Source: Paraburkholderia humisilvae
GTDB taxonomy: Bacteria > Pseudomonadota > Gammaproteobacteria > Burkholderiales > Burkholderiaceae
Assembly: GCF_902859855.1 (NCBI RefSeq)
Contig: NZ_CADIKH010000019.1
Location: 102,908-166,907 of the forward strand
Direction of reading: 5' to 3'
Length of the DNA: 64,000 bases
Of the stretch, positions 51,306-59,374 are shown in pieces; positions within the stretch are counted from its first letter, which is position 1, and every line of letters starts with the position of its first letter. A program made the translations under genes and the position numbers. The notes under the pieces are model-generated. The model was not told the origin of the DNA. It did no database searches and saw only the letters and a program-made list of their open reading frames with translations.

Positions 51306-52466
51306 TCACGACGCAAACTGGAATTGTTCGAAGCCGTGCAGCCCGTTTTCGATCGCGGCCTTGAGCGGTTGCCGTTTGCGCGTGCCGATCCAGCTCCATT
51401 GCTGGATCTGCAGCGTGCGGCGCTCGCGGTCGGCCTTCAGGTCGAGCGCCGCGACAATCTCGCCATCGACCAGCACGGGCAACGCAAAGTAGCCGTATAG
51501 GCGCTTTTCTTTCGGCACATACGCTTCGAAACGGTGCTCGTAGCCGAAAAGCAGATTCAGCCGTTTGCGCTGGATGATCAACGGATCGAACGGCGACAGG
51601 ATATGCACGCCTTCCACTTGTTCGGGCATCTCGTCCAGCGTTTGTGGCGTGGCCCAGTGCTCGATCTTGCCGGCGCCTTCGATGGTCACCGGCACGAGCA
51701 GCCCCTTTTTCACGCGCATGTCGATCGCCGCGCGTACGAGCGGCTTGCGCTTCGCGTTCAGGTGGCACACGGAATCGAGGCTTACCACGCCTTGTGAGCG
51801 CAATGCACGCGCTAGCAGATAGTCGGTCGTCTCCTTTTCGGTCGCCCGCTTCGGCGGCCGTTCCCAGTCGAAGTGCCGCTCGATCAGCTCGTAGGTCTTC
51901 AGCATGCCGGAGCGTTCGCTGACGGTCAGCTTGCCGATAAAGAACGCGAGTTGCAGCGCGCGCTTCGACGGCTTGCGGCTTGCCCACGGGTGGTCTTTTT
52001 CGACCGGGATGTCGTCGTCGATGTCGCGGATCGACAGTGCGCCGTTCTTGCGAATGCGCGCGATCACCTTGCGCAGGTCGGCCGGCGTGACCGAATTGAA
52101 CCAGGTTTTCGGCGTGGTCTGATGCAGTTTCATATCCGCGAGGTAGTACTTGAGATCGCGGGTCGGTACGTACGACAGCGCATGCGTCCAGTATTCGAAG
52201 ACCGTCTTGTCGACGCTTTGTGCTTGGTACAGATGCTCGCGCCGGTAGGCGGGGATGCGGTTCCACAGAATATGATGGTGGCAACGCTCGATGACGTTGA
52301 TCGTATCGATCTGCACATACCCGAGATGCTCGATCGCGGCCACTGTGGCGCTGGCATCGGCTCCGAACGGCTCCGGCGTATCGAGCCGCTGCGCGCGCAA
52401 CCAGATGCGCCGCGCGCTGGCTTGGGTGAGGGTGGCGGGAGCGGGCGTGGCGGACGTACGCGGCAT
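51306..52466 (-). CDS. YcaQ/AlkX-type DNA glycosylase, winged-helix domain protein
   Basis: A 386-residue protein started at ATG 52466; the long upstream extension in frame has no similarity. It matches the HTH_42 (YcaQ/AlkZ) superfamily: SARRIWLRAQRLD, LGYVQIDTINVIERCHHHI, the YWTHALSYVP segment and LSPFDPLIIQRKRL followed by FGYEHRFEAYVPKEKR. The catalytic loop reads Q-I-D (Gln52, Asp54), the QxD form of the AlkX/YcaQ branch that unhooks interstrand crosslinks such as those from nitrogen mustards, whereas AlkZ uses QxQ. It acts in the cytoplasm on alkylated DNA. The gene is monocistronic. Confidence 0.87.
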   Translation of the reverse strand: MPRTSATPAPATLTQASARRIWLRAQRLDTPEPFGADASATVAAIEHLGYVQIDTINVIERCHHHILWNRIPAYRREHLYQAQSVDKTVFEYWTHALSYVPTRDLKYYLADMKLHQTTPKTWFNSVTPADLRKVIARIRKNGALSIRDIDDDIPVEKDHPWASRKPSKRALQLAFFIGKLTVSERSGMLKTYELIERHFDWERPPKRATEKETTDYLLARALRSQGVVSLDSVCHLNAKRKPLVRAAIDMRVKKGLLVPVTIEGAGKIEHWATPQTLDEMPEQVEGVHILSPFDPLIIQRKRLNLLFGYEHRFEAYVPKEKRLYGYFALPVLVDGEIVAALDLKADRERRTLQIQQWSWIGTRKRQPLKAAIENGLHGFEQFQFAS

Positions 52467-52656
52467 GATCGTTTGACGGCGATTCGGGTTGAGCGAGAGT
52501 CGGAGAGTCAGAGTGTCGGTTGAGCATGCCGATTTTACGCAAAACACCGCCGCCGCGTGCAGCGTGCTCGCGGCGACGGTGTTGCAGTGCGGTGTACCGA
52601 TTGATGAACCGCCGCGGCGCGGCGAACGGACTGGTTGCATCCGCAACGGTGTTGTT

Positions 52657-53403
52657 CTAGATCTGCGTGAACCCTCCGTCGACGACGAGCTCGGCGCCCG
52701 TGATGTACGACGCGTCATCGCTTGCGAGAAAGAGCGCCGCTTTCGCGATTTCGGCGGGTTCGCCGAGCCGCTTGAGCGGCACACCCGCTTCCAGTGCCGC
52801 CGCGGTTTGCGACACCCGCTCGGCTGACAGACCCAGCTTGCCGTGAAACGGCGTCGCGATCGGGCCGGGGCTCACCGCGTTCACGCGGATGCGGCGCGGC
52901 GCCAGTTCCGCGCCGAGCGAGCGCACGAGGGAGCGTACCGCGGCCTTCGTTGCGGAGAGGATGGACAGCCCCGGTGCGCCGACTTCATTGAGGAAGGACG
53001 TGGTGACGATGACCGCGCTACCCGACGACAGATACGGCGCGGCCTTCTGCACCGTGAAGAAAAGGCCTTTAAAGTTCAGCGCGAACTGCTCGTCGATCTG
53101 CTCGCTGGTGACCTCTTCGAGCGGCGCGGCGGTCGCGGCGCCGGCATTCGCAAATACGATGTCGATGCGCCCGTATCGTGTCACGACCTCGGTGATCGCG
53201 GCGTCGATGTCGGCGAGGTGGCGCAAGTCCGCGCGGATCGCGAGCGCGTCGTGGCCGAGTTCGACGGCCGCGCGGGTCAGGCGCGCCGGGTTTGTGCCGA
53301 CCACGGCCACCTGTGCGCCTTCGTCACGAAACAGTCTGGCGGTTTCCAGCCCGATGCCCGACGTGCCGCCGGTGATTAAAACAACCTTGTCCTTCAGCTT
53401 CAT
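52657..53403 (-). CDS. SDR family oxidoreductase lacking the canonical catalytic Tyr
   Basis: A 248-residue SDR started at ATG 53403. It has TGGTSGIG, NAGAAT and the PG motif (VSPGPIATPF), and its C-terminal end reads ELVVDGGFTQI. In the active site YxxxK reads L-S-A-T-K (GLSILSATKAAV): Leu replaces Tyr, while Lys is present. This could reflect a divergent subgroup, a non-catalytic binding protein, or a recent change. It is divergent from the itaconate operon, 304 bases from ich, so the two may share a control region. Confidence 0.9.
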   Translation of the reverse strand: MKLKDKVVLITGGTSGIGLETARLFRDEGAQVAVVGTNPARLTRAAVELGHDALAIRADLRHLADIDAAITEVVTRYGRIDIVFANAGAATAAPLEEVTSEQIDEQFALNFKGLFFTVQKAAPYLSSGSAVIVTTSFLNEVGAPGLSILSATKAAVRSLVRSLGAELAPRRIRVNAVSPGPIATPFHGKLGLSAERVSQTAAALEAGVPLKRLGEPAEIAKAALFLASDDASYITGAELVVDGGFTQI

Positions 53404-53434
53404 TCTGCTTCTCCATTCGTTAGCGGGAAACGAA

Positions 53435-53491
53435 AGTGCATTGCGCTTTCGGTGAAAGCACTATCGTTTTTGCGGCCGTTTGCGGCAAACG
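53435..53491. promoter_or_regulatory. Two dyad symmetries between SDR and itaconate operon
   Basis: GCTTTC-GGT-GAAAGC (53445-53459) lies inside a wider AGTGC...GCACT frame (53435-53462), and CGTTTG-CGG-CAAACG is at 53477-53491. Both lie in the 304-base gap between the SDR start (53403) and ich (53708), and are candidate operators. No gene lies in this gap. Confidence 0.4.
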
Positions 53492-53707
53492 AGAAGAAAT
53501 CAGCAACCGGGATAGAAAAGCTTTTGCGCCGCGCCGGGGGAATACAGCGGGGCGGCACGGCGAGGGAACGCGTGCGCGTGATCGGCGTCTCACGCAGAAA
53601 CGGCATTAACAAAACCCGAACGCGACCTTAAGAAATAACAACTTCGAAAAGCCGCGCGCGCGGTGCATAGTGGTTACCAAACCCGCATACAGGCCGGAGA
53701 CACAGCA

Positions 53708-54550
53708 ATGCCTCAATCGAATCCGTCACTCGACACCTGGGTCGGACGCAGCGAATCGCACGACGACTACCTGTCCGCATTTCCCGTCACCGCGCTCGCG
53801 GCCACGCTTGAGCGCGCGGTCCCGCCCGGCACCATTCCGCCGCTCTGGCATTGGTTGTACTTTCTGCCGGTCGCGCCGCTTTCCGATGTCGGCCCGGACG
53901 GCCATCCGAAGCGCGGCGGCTTTCTGCCGCCGGTCGCCTTGCCGCGACGCATGTGGGCGGGCGGGCGCCTGACGTTCCACGCGCCGCTTGAAGTGGGTGG
54001 GACCGCGACGCGCACGTCGACGATCGAAAAAGTGGACGAAAAGACCGGCCGTACCGGCAAGCTCGTGTTCGTCACCGTTTCGCACAGCGTCGCGCAGGCC
54101 GGGCGCGTCGCGATCGAAGAAGAGCATGACATCGTCTATCGTGATCCGCCGCAGCCGGCGGAGGCGAGCAAGGTGCCCGAGCGGGCGCCGGATGGCGAAC
54201 ACTGGAGCCGCACGATCCATCCCGATCCGGTGATGCTGTTCCGCTACTCGGCGCTGACCTTCAACGGCCACCGGATTCACTACGACTACCCGTATGTGAC
54301 GAACGAAGAGGGCTATCCGGACCTGGTCGTGCATGGGCCGCTGATTGCGACTTGCCTGATCGACCTCGTGCACCGCGAGCAACCCGCGGCCGTCGTGCGT
54401 CGCTTCGAATTCCGCGCGCAGCGCCCGACCTTCGCGAATCGTCCGTTCACCGTATGTGGCGTGCCGTCCGCCGATGGCAAGACCGTCGAGCTATGGGCCA
54501 AGGACCACGAAGGCTATCAGACGATGCGCGCGACCGCGCAACTGGCGTGA
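53708..54550 (+). CDS. ich: Itaconyl-CoA hydratase (mesaconyl-C4-CoA hydratase family, MaoC-like)
   Basis: A 280-residue double-hotdog hydratase from ATG 53708 (CCGGAG upstream). The FAS1-like dehydratase domain opens with LERAVPPGTIPPLWHWLYF, and the C-terminal hotdog has FRYSALTFNGHRIHYDYPY and YPDLVVHGPLIATCLID, matching mesaconyl/itaconyl-CoA hydratases. It adds water to itaconyl-CoA to form citramalyl-CoA in the cytoplasm. It is the first gene of the cluster 53708-60808, whose content matches the itaconate degradation operon of Pseudomonas aeruginosa (Ich, acyl-CoA dehydrogenase, PrpD-like, Ict, Ccl). Confidence 0.85.
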   Translation: MPQSNPSLDTWVGRSESHDDYLSAFPVTALAATLERAVPPGTIPPLWHWLYFLPVAPLSDVGPDGHPKRGGFLPPVALPRRMWAGGRLTFHAPLEVGGTATRTSTIEKVDEKTGRTGKLVFVTVSHSVAQAGRVAIEEEHDIVYRDPPQPAEASKVPERAPDGEHWSRTIHPDPVMLFRYSALTFNGHRIHYDYPYVTNEEGYPDLVVHGPLIATCLIDLVHREQPAAVVRRFEFRAQRPTFANRPFTVCGVPSADGKTVELWAKDHEGYQTMRATAQLA

Positions 54551-54597
54551 GCGCTGCCGCCGCGCCTGACTTCCAACCGATTTCCTGTGATTCGATC

Positions 54598-55761
54598 ATG
54601 CAGACCACTCATTCCGATTCATTCACCGACATCCGCGAAGCGGTGCGCGATTTGTGCCAGCAGTTTCCCGCCGAATACTTCCGCAAGATCGACGAAGCGC
54701 GCGGCTATCCTGAAGCGTTCGTCGATGCGTTGACCCAAGCCGGCTGGCTCGCCGCGCTGATTCCGCAGGAATACGGCGGCTCGGGCCTGGGCCTGACCGA
54801 GGCGTCGGTGATCATGGAAGAGATCAACCGCGCGGGCGGCAACTCGGGCGCTTGCCATGGACAGATGTACAACATGGGCACGCTGCTGCGCCACGGTTCG
54901 CAGGAGCAGAAGCAGCGCTACCTGCCGAAGATCGCGAGCGGCGAGTTGCGCTTGCAGTCGATGGGCGTGACCGAGCCGACCACCGGCACCGACACGACGA
55001 AGATCAAGACCACCGCGGTGCGGCGCGGCGAACGCTATGTCGTGAATGGCCAGAAGGTCTGGATTTCACGTGTGCAGCATTCGGACTTGATGATCCTGCT
55101 CGCGCGCACCACGCCGTTGTCGGATGTGCAGCGCAAATCCGAGGGGATGTCGATTTTTATCGTCGATTTGCGTGAAGCAATCGGCCACGGAATGTCGGTG
55201 CAGCCGATTGCGAACATGGTCAATCACGAGACCAACGAGCTGTTCTTCGATAACCTCGAAATTCCCGCGGAAAACCTGATCGGCGAGGAAGGCAAGGGCT
55301 TCAAATACATCCTCGACGGACTGAACGCCGAACGCACGCTGATCGCGGCCGAATGTATCGGCGACGGCTACTGGTTTGTCGACAAGGTGTCGCAGTATGC
55401 GAAAGAACGGATCGTATTCGGCCGGCCGATCGGGCAGAACCAGGGGGTGCAGTTTCCGATCGCGCGCTCGTTCGTGAACGTCGAGGCGGCCAGCCTGATG
55501 CGTTTCGAAGCGGCGCGCCGCTTCGATGCGCAGGAGCCGTGCGGCGCGCAGGCGAATATGGCCAAGCTGCTCGCCGCGGATGCGTCGTGGGAAGCGGCGA
55601 ACGCGTGCCTGCAGTTTCACGGCGGGTTCGGCTTTGCCAGCGAATATGACGTCGAACGCAAGTTCCGCGAAACGCGTCTGTACCAGGTTGCGCCGATCTC
55701 GACGAACCTGATTCTGTCGTACGTGGCCGAGCATATCCTCGGTCTGCCGCGTTCATTCTGA
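54598..55761 (+). CDS. Acyl-CoA dehydrogenase family protein of the itaconate operon
   Basis: A 387-residue acyl-CoA dehydrogenase-fold protein from ATG 54598. Signs are VMEEINRAGGNSG, MGVTEPTTGTDTTKI (FAD-contacting signature) and FHGGFGFASEYDVERKFRE near the C terminus. At the position of the catalytic Glu (YEGT/S), the sequence reads YQVAPIST, so the usual base is missing; another Glu might serve, or the protein may not dehydrogenate. A paralogue is present in the P. aeruginosa operon but is not needed for the known Ict-Ich-Ccl route. Its stop overlaps an ATG (TGATG) of the CoA-transferase frame, so the genes are coupled. Confidence 0.85.
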   Translation: MQTTHSDSFTDIREAVRDLCQQFPAEYFRKIDEARGYPEAFVDALTQAGWLAALIPQEYGGSGLGLTEASVIMEEINRAGGNSGACHGQMYNMGTLLRHGSQEQKQRYLPKIASGELRLQSMGVTEPTTGTDTTKIKTTAVRRGERYVVNGQKVWISRVQHSDLMILLARTTPLSDVQRKSEGMSIFIVDLREAIGHGMSVQPIANMVNHETNELFFDNLEIPAENLIGEEGKGFKYILDGLNAERTLIAAECIGDGYWFVDKVSQYAKERIVFGRPIGQNQGVQFPIARSFVNVEAASLMRFEAARRFDAQEPCGAQANMAKLLAADASWEAANACLQFHGGFGFASEYDVERKFRETRLYQVAPISTNLILSYVAEHILGLPRSF

Positions 55762-55772
55762 TGGAGCCGATC

Positions 55773-56951
55773 ATGCGACCTCTCGACGGTATCAAGGTCG
55801 TGACGCTCGAGCATGCGATTGCCGCGCCGTTCTGCACGCGGCAACTCGCGGACCTCGGCGCACGCGTGATCAAGGTGGAACGCCCCGGCGCCGGCGACTT
55901 TGCGCGTGGCTACGATGAGCGCGTGAACGGGCTGTCGTCGCACTTCGTGTGGACCAACCGCTCGAAGGAAAGCCTGACGCTGGACGTCAAGAACCCGGAC
56001 GCGTCGGCCATTCTCGCCGCGTTGCTCGCCGATGCGGATGTGCTGGTGCAAAACCTCGCGCCGGGAGCGGCCGACCGGCTCGGGCTGGGCTACGACACGC
56101 TGTCGGCCGAGCATCCGCGGCTGATCGTCTGCAATATCTCCGGCTATGGCGACAACGGACCGTATCGCGACAAGAAGGCCTATGACCTGCTGATCCAGAG
56201 CGAAGCCGGCTTTCTGTCGGTCACGGGTTCGCCCGACGCGCCCGCGAAAGCCGGCTGCTCGATCGCGGATATCGCGGCGGGCATGTACGCGTATACGAAC
56301 ATCCTGAGCGCGCTGCTGTTGCGTGGCCGCACCGGCAAAGGCTGCCGGATCGACGTGTCGATGCTCGAGAGCATGGTCGAGTGGATGGGGTATCCGATGT
56401 ACTACGCGTTTGAAGGGCAAACGCCGCCCGCGCTGTCCGGCGCATCGCACGCGACCATCTATCCGTACGGTCCTTTTATGGCCGGCGATCGCAGAACCGT
56501 GATGATGGGCCTGCAGAACGAGCGCGAATGGCGGCTCTTTTGCGAGGACGTGCTTGGTCAGCCGGAACTCGTGACCGACGAACGCTTCTCGTCGAACTCG
56601 AAACGCAGCGCAGCGCGCGATGCGTTGCGCGAGATCATCGAGCATGCGTTTTCCAGCATGAGCGCGGCGCAGGTGATCGAGCGGCTCGACAAGGTGGGCA
56701 TTGCGAACGCGCAGATGAACGCGATGCAGGATGTCTGGGCGCATCCGCAATTGAAGGCGCGCGAACGCTGGCGCTCGGTGCGCACGCCTGCCGGCGAGGT
56801 CCCGGCGCTGCTGCCGCCGGGCGTCCCTGAGAACTTCGTGCCACGCATGGATGCGGTGCCCGCGCTCGGCGAGCATACCGATTCGATCTTGCGCGAACTC
56901 GGCTACGACGCGGCGCACATTGCTGCGCTGCGCAGCGCGAAAGCAATCTAG
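55773..56951 (+). CDS. ict: Itaconate CoA-transferase, class III (CaiB/BaiF)
   Basis: A 392-residue CoA-transferase. ATG 55773 is chosen because GGAG lies seven bases upstream; ATG 55761, overlapping the preceding stop, is possible. It begins MRPLDGIKVVTLEHAIAAP, contains LADLGARVIKVERPGAGDF, and the catalytic Asp138 (KKAYDLLIQSEAGF) of class III enzymes. It should move CoA from succinyl-CoA to itaconate, giving itaconyl-CoA for the hydratase encoded two genes upstream. The role rests on operon context, since class III CoA-transferases serve many acids (mesaconate, formate, oxalate). Confidence 0.87.
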   Translation: MRPLDGIKVVTLEHAIAAPFCTRQLADLGARVIKVERPGAGDFARGYDERVNGLSSHFVWTNRSKESLTLDVKNPDASAILAALLADADVLVQNLAPGAADRLGLGYDTLSAEHPRLIVCNISGYGDNGPYRDKKAYDLLIQSEAGFLSVTGSPDAPAKAGCSIADIAAGMYAYTNILSALLLRGRTGKGCRIDVSMLESMVEWMGYPMYYAFEGQTPPALSGASHATIYPYGPFMAGDRRTVMMGLQNEREWRLFCEDVLGQPELVTDERFSSNSKRSAARDALREIIEHAFSSMSAAQVIERLDKVGIANAQMNAMQDVWAHPQLKARERWRSVRTPAGEVPALLPPGVPENFVPRMDAVPALGEHTDSILRELGYDAAHIAALRSAKAI

Positions 56952-57019
56952 CGGATACGCCGCGTTGAAGCGGCGATTTGAACTGAACGGCATTCCCGAA
57001 CGAACACCGGAGACACGCG

Positions 57020-58426
57020 ATGACGTCCACCCCATCCACCGCAAGCGCGGACACTCAGAGCAATCAGAGCGAGGTGCTCGCGACCTTCGCGGCCAATCTT
57101 TCATTCGAGCGTATTCCTCGTGACGTGGTTGAGCGCACCGTCAATCTGTATGTCGACTGGCTCGGTTCCACCCTGGCAGGCAAGGGCGCGCGGCCTGTCG
57201 AAAGCATCGCGCGCTTCGCGCGCACGACGGGGCCGGCCGACGGTCCCGCTGAAGTGCTGATCGACGGCAGCCGTACGTCGCCGTTCTTCGCGGCGATGGT
57301 CAACGGCGCCGCTGCGCATTTCGTCGAGCAGGACGACGTGCACAACGGTTCGGTGTTTCATCCGGCCGCGGTGGTGTTTCCAGTTGCGCTCGCGCTCGCG
57401 CAGCAGCTCGGCGCTTCGGGTGAGGAGTTGATTACCGCGGCGGTCGCAGGCTACGAAGTCGGCATCCGCATCGGCGAATTTCTCGGCCGCTCGCACTACA
57501 AGGTGTTTCATACGACCGGCACCGCGGGGACGGTCGCGGCGGCGGCTACCGCCGGCCGGCTGTTGAAACTGTCGCCAGTCGCGATGCTCGACGCGTTTGG
57601 TTCCGCGGGCACGCAGGCGGCGGGCCTGTGGGAGTTTCTGCGCGATGCCGCCGATTCGAAGCAGTTGCATACGGCGATGGCCGCCGCGAACGGCCTGATG
57701 GCCGCGCAACTTGCGGCGGACGGCTTCAAGGGAGCGAAGCACATTCTGGAAGGCGCGAAGGGAATGGCGGCTGGCATGTCGAGCGATGCCGATCCGGCGA
57801 GGCTCGTCGATCGGCTCGGCGAACGGTGGGCAACCGTCGAAACGTCGTTCAAATACCATGCCGCGTGCCGTCATACGCATCCGGCCGCGGACGCATTGCT
57901 CGACGTCATTGTCAAAAATAAACTGAAGCCGCAGGAGATCGAGCGGGTGGTCGCGCATGTGCATCAAGGTGCGATCGACGTGCTCGGTGCGGTCGTCAAG
58001 CCGCAGACCGTGCATCAGGCGAAGTTCAATATGGGCACGGTGCTCGCGATCATCAGCTACTACGGCTATGCGGGCGTGAACGAGTTCGAACAGCATTTCC
58101 TCGCGGACCCGATCGTCGCGTTTCGCGGCAAGGTCGAGATGGTGTACGACGTGGAAGTCGATCGTGCGTATCCGGTGCGCTGGATCGGCAAGGTCAGCGT
58201 GCACCTGACCGATGGACGCGTGCTGCATGGCCGCGTCGACGAACCGAAGGGCGACCCCGGCAATACGCTGTCCCGCGAGGAGATTTCGACGAAGCTCCGG
58301 CAACTGGTGAAGTTTTCCGGCGCGCTCGGCGAGGCGGAGGTCGAGCATCTGCTCAACGACGCATGGCGAATTGTTTCGCAGGAGCGGGTGGGACGCGTCG
58401 TCGGTCATGCGGCGGTGGCGGCATGA
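57020..58426 (+). CDS. MmgE/PrpD family protein of the itaconate operon
   Basis: A 468-residue protein from ATG 57020 behind CCGGAG. It has the MmgE/PrpD helical and lid domains: YVDWLGSTLAG, EQDDVHNGSVFHPAAV, TTGTAGTVAAAATAGRLL, DSKQLHTAMAAANG and KYHAACRHTHPAADALL. This family includes methylcitrate dehydratase (PrpD) and cis-aconitate decarboxylase (Irg1), which makes itaconate, so a link to itaconate metabolism is plausible; here it may isomerise or hydrate a C5 acid or produce or consume itaconate from aconitate. The exact reaction is open. The ccl ATG overlaps its TGA (ATGA). Confidence 0.9.
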   Translation: MTSTPSTASADTQSNQSEVLATFAANLSFERIPRDVVERTVNLYVDWLGSTLAGKGARPVESIARFARTTGPADGPAEVLIDGSRTSPFFAAMVNGAAAHFVEQDDVHNGSVFHPAAVVFPVALALAQQLGASGEELITAAVAGYEVGIRIGEFLGRSHYKVFHTTGTAGTVAAAATAGRLLKLSPVAMLDAFGSAGTQAAGLWEFLRDAADSKQLHTAMAAANGLMAAQLAADGFKGAKHILEGAKGMAAGMSSDADPARLVDRLGERWATVETSFKYHAACRHTHPAADALLDVIVKNKLKPQEIERVVAHVHQGAIDVLGAVVKPQTVHQAKFNMGTVLAIISYYGYAGVNEFEQHFLADPIVAFRGKVEMVYDVEVDRAYPVRWIGKVSVHLTDGRVLHGRVDEPKGDPGNTLSREEISTKLRQLVKFSGALGEAEVEHLLNDAWRIVSQERVGRVVGHAAVAA

Positions 58427-59235
58427 GCGCGCCGTGCTCGTATCTGTTCGTGCCGGGCAACCGGCCCGAACGTTTCGGCAAGGCGCGCAACGCGGGCGCG
58501 GACGCGGTGATTTTCGATCTCGAAGATGCGGTACAGCCCGCTGAAAAGACGCTCGCGCGCGACGCGGTGCTCGCCGGGCTCGATGCCGCGGCGCCCATGT
58601 ACGTGCGCATCAACGGCGCGCAGACCGAATGGTTTGCCGCGGACGTTGCCGCGCTCGCCGCGCATCCTGGCGTGGCCGGCATTGTGCTGCCGAAGGCCGA
58701 GGACAGCGCGTCGATCGCGGTAATTCGCGAACTCGCGCATGCGCGCCTCAAGGTTTCGCCGATCATCGAATCGGCGCGAGGTTACGCGCGGCTTGACGAA
58801 GTGTGCCGCGCCGAATCGGTAGACCGCCTGATGTTCGGCACACTCGACTTCCAGGTCGATCTCGGTATGGAAGCCAACGAGGACGAGCTGATCGCATTCC
58901 GTTCGGGCATCGTACTCGCGTCGCGTCTGGCGGGTCTCGCGGCGCCGGTCGACGGCGTATCGACCGCCATCGACGACCTGCAATCGGTCGAAGCGGATGC
59001 GCGCCGCGCCCGGCGCCTGGGCTTCGGCGGCAAGTTGTGCATTCACCCGAAGCAACTGGCGGCGGTACATCGCGCCTATGCATGGAGCGAAGCGGAATAT
59101 GACTGGGCGAAGCGCGTCTTGCACGCGGTCGGGCAAAGCGGCGGCGCGGCGGTCGCGGTCGACGGCAGGATGGTCGATATGCCGGTCATCCTGAAGGCGC
59201 AGCGCATCGCGGACACACCGCGCCGCAACGAATGA
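58423..59235 (+). CDS. ccl: Citramalyl-CoA lyase (CitE-like, HpcH/HpaI family)
   Basis: A 270-residue lyase with ATG 58423 overlapping the PrpD stop. CitE-like features are YLFVPGNRPERFGKA, VIFDLEDAVQPAEK (Asp32, Glu34), Arg63 (VRINGA), IVLPKAED, PIIESARGY (Glu116) and MFGTLDFQVDLGM (Asp142 as likely metal ligand). The enzyme splits citramalyl-CoA into acetyl-CoA and pyruvate with Mg2+, ending itaconate degradation. As CitE-like proteins also cleave malyl- or methylmalyl-CoA, the function is chosen from the operon. Confidence 0.86.
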   Translation: MSAPCSYLFVPGNRPERFGKARNAGADAVIFDLEDAVQPAEKTLARDAVLAGLDAAAPMYVRINGAQTEWFAADVAALAAHPGVAGIVLPKAEDSASIAVIRELAHARLKVSPIIESARGYARLDEVCRAESVDRLMFGTLDFQVDLGMEANEDELIAFRSGIVLASRLAGLAAPVDGVSTAIDDLQSVEADARRARRLGFGGKLCIHPKQLAAVHRAYAWSEAEYDWAKRVLHAVGQSGGAAVAVDGRMVDMPVILKAQRIADTPRRNE

Positions 59236-59374
59236 CGCATTCGATTTTGCTGAACGCGGCGTTTGAAAAAAGCAAATTGCGCGGCCGCCGCGCTGACGGC
59301 ACTCTCTTCACGTAGCAGTAACGCATCGCCATTCGCATGACGCAGGGACGTGCTCGCTCAGAAAGCACCGGTGA

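Noticed and set aside
55617..57104. Long minus-strand frame across the CoA-transferase
   Set aside because: Antisense shadow of the coding operon, Arg-rich and without any domain.
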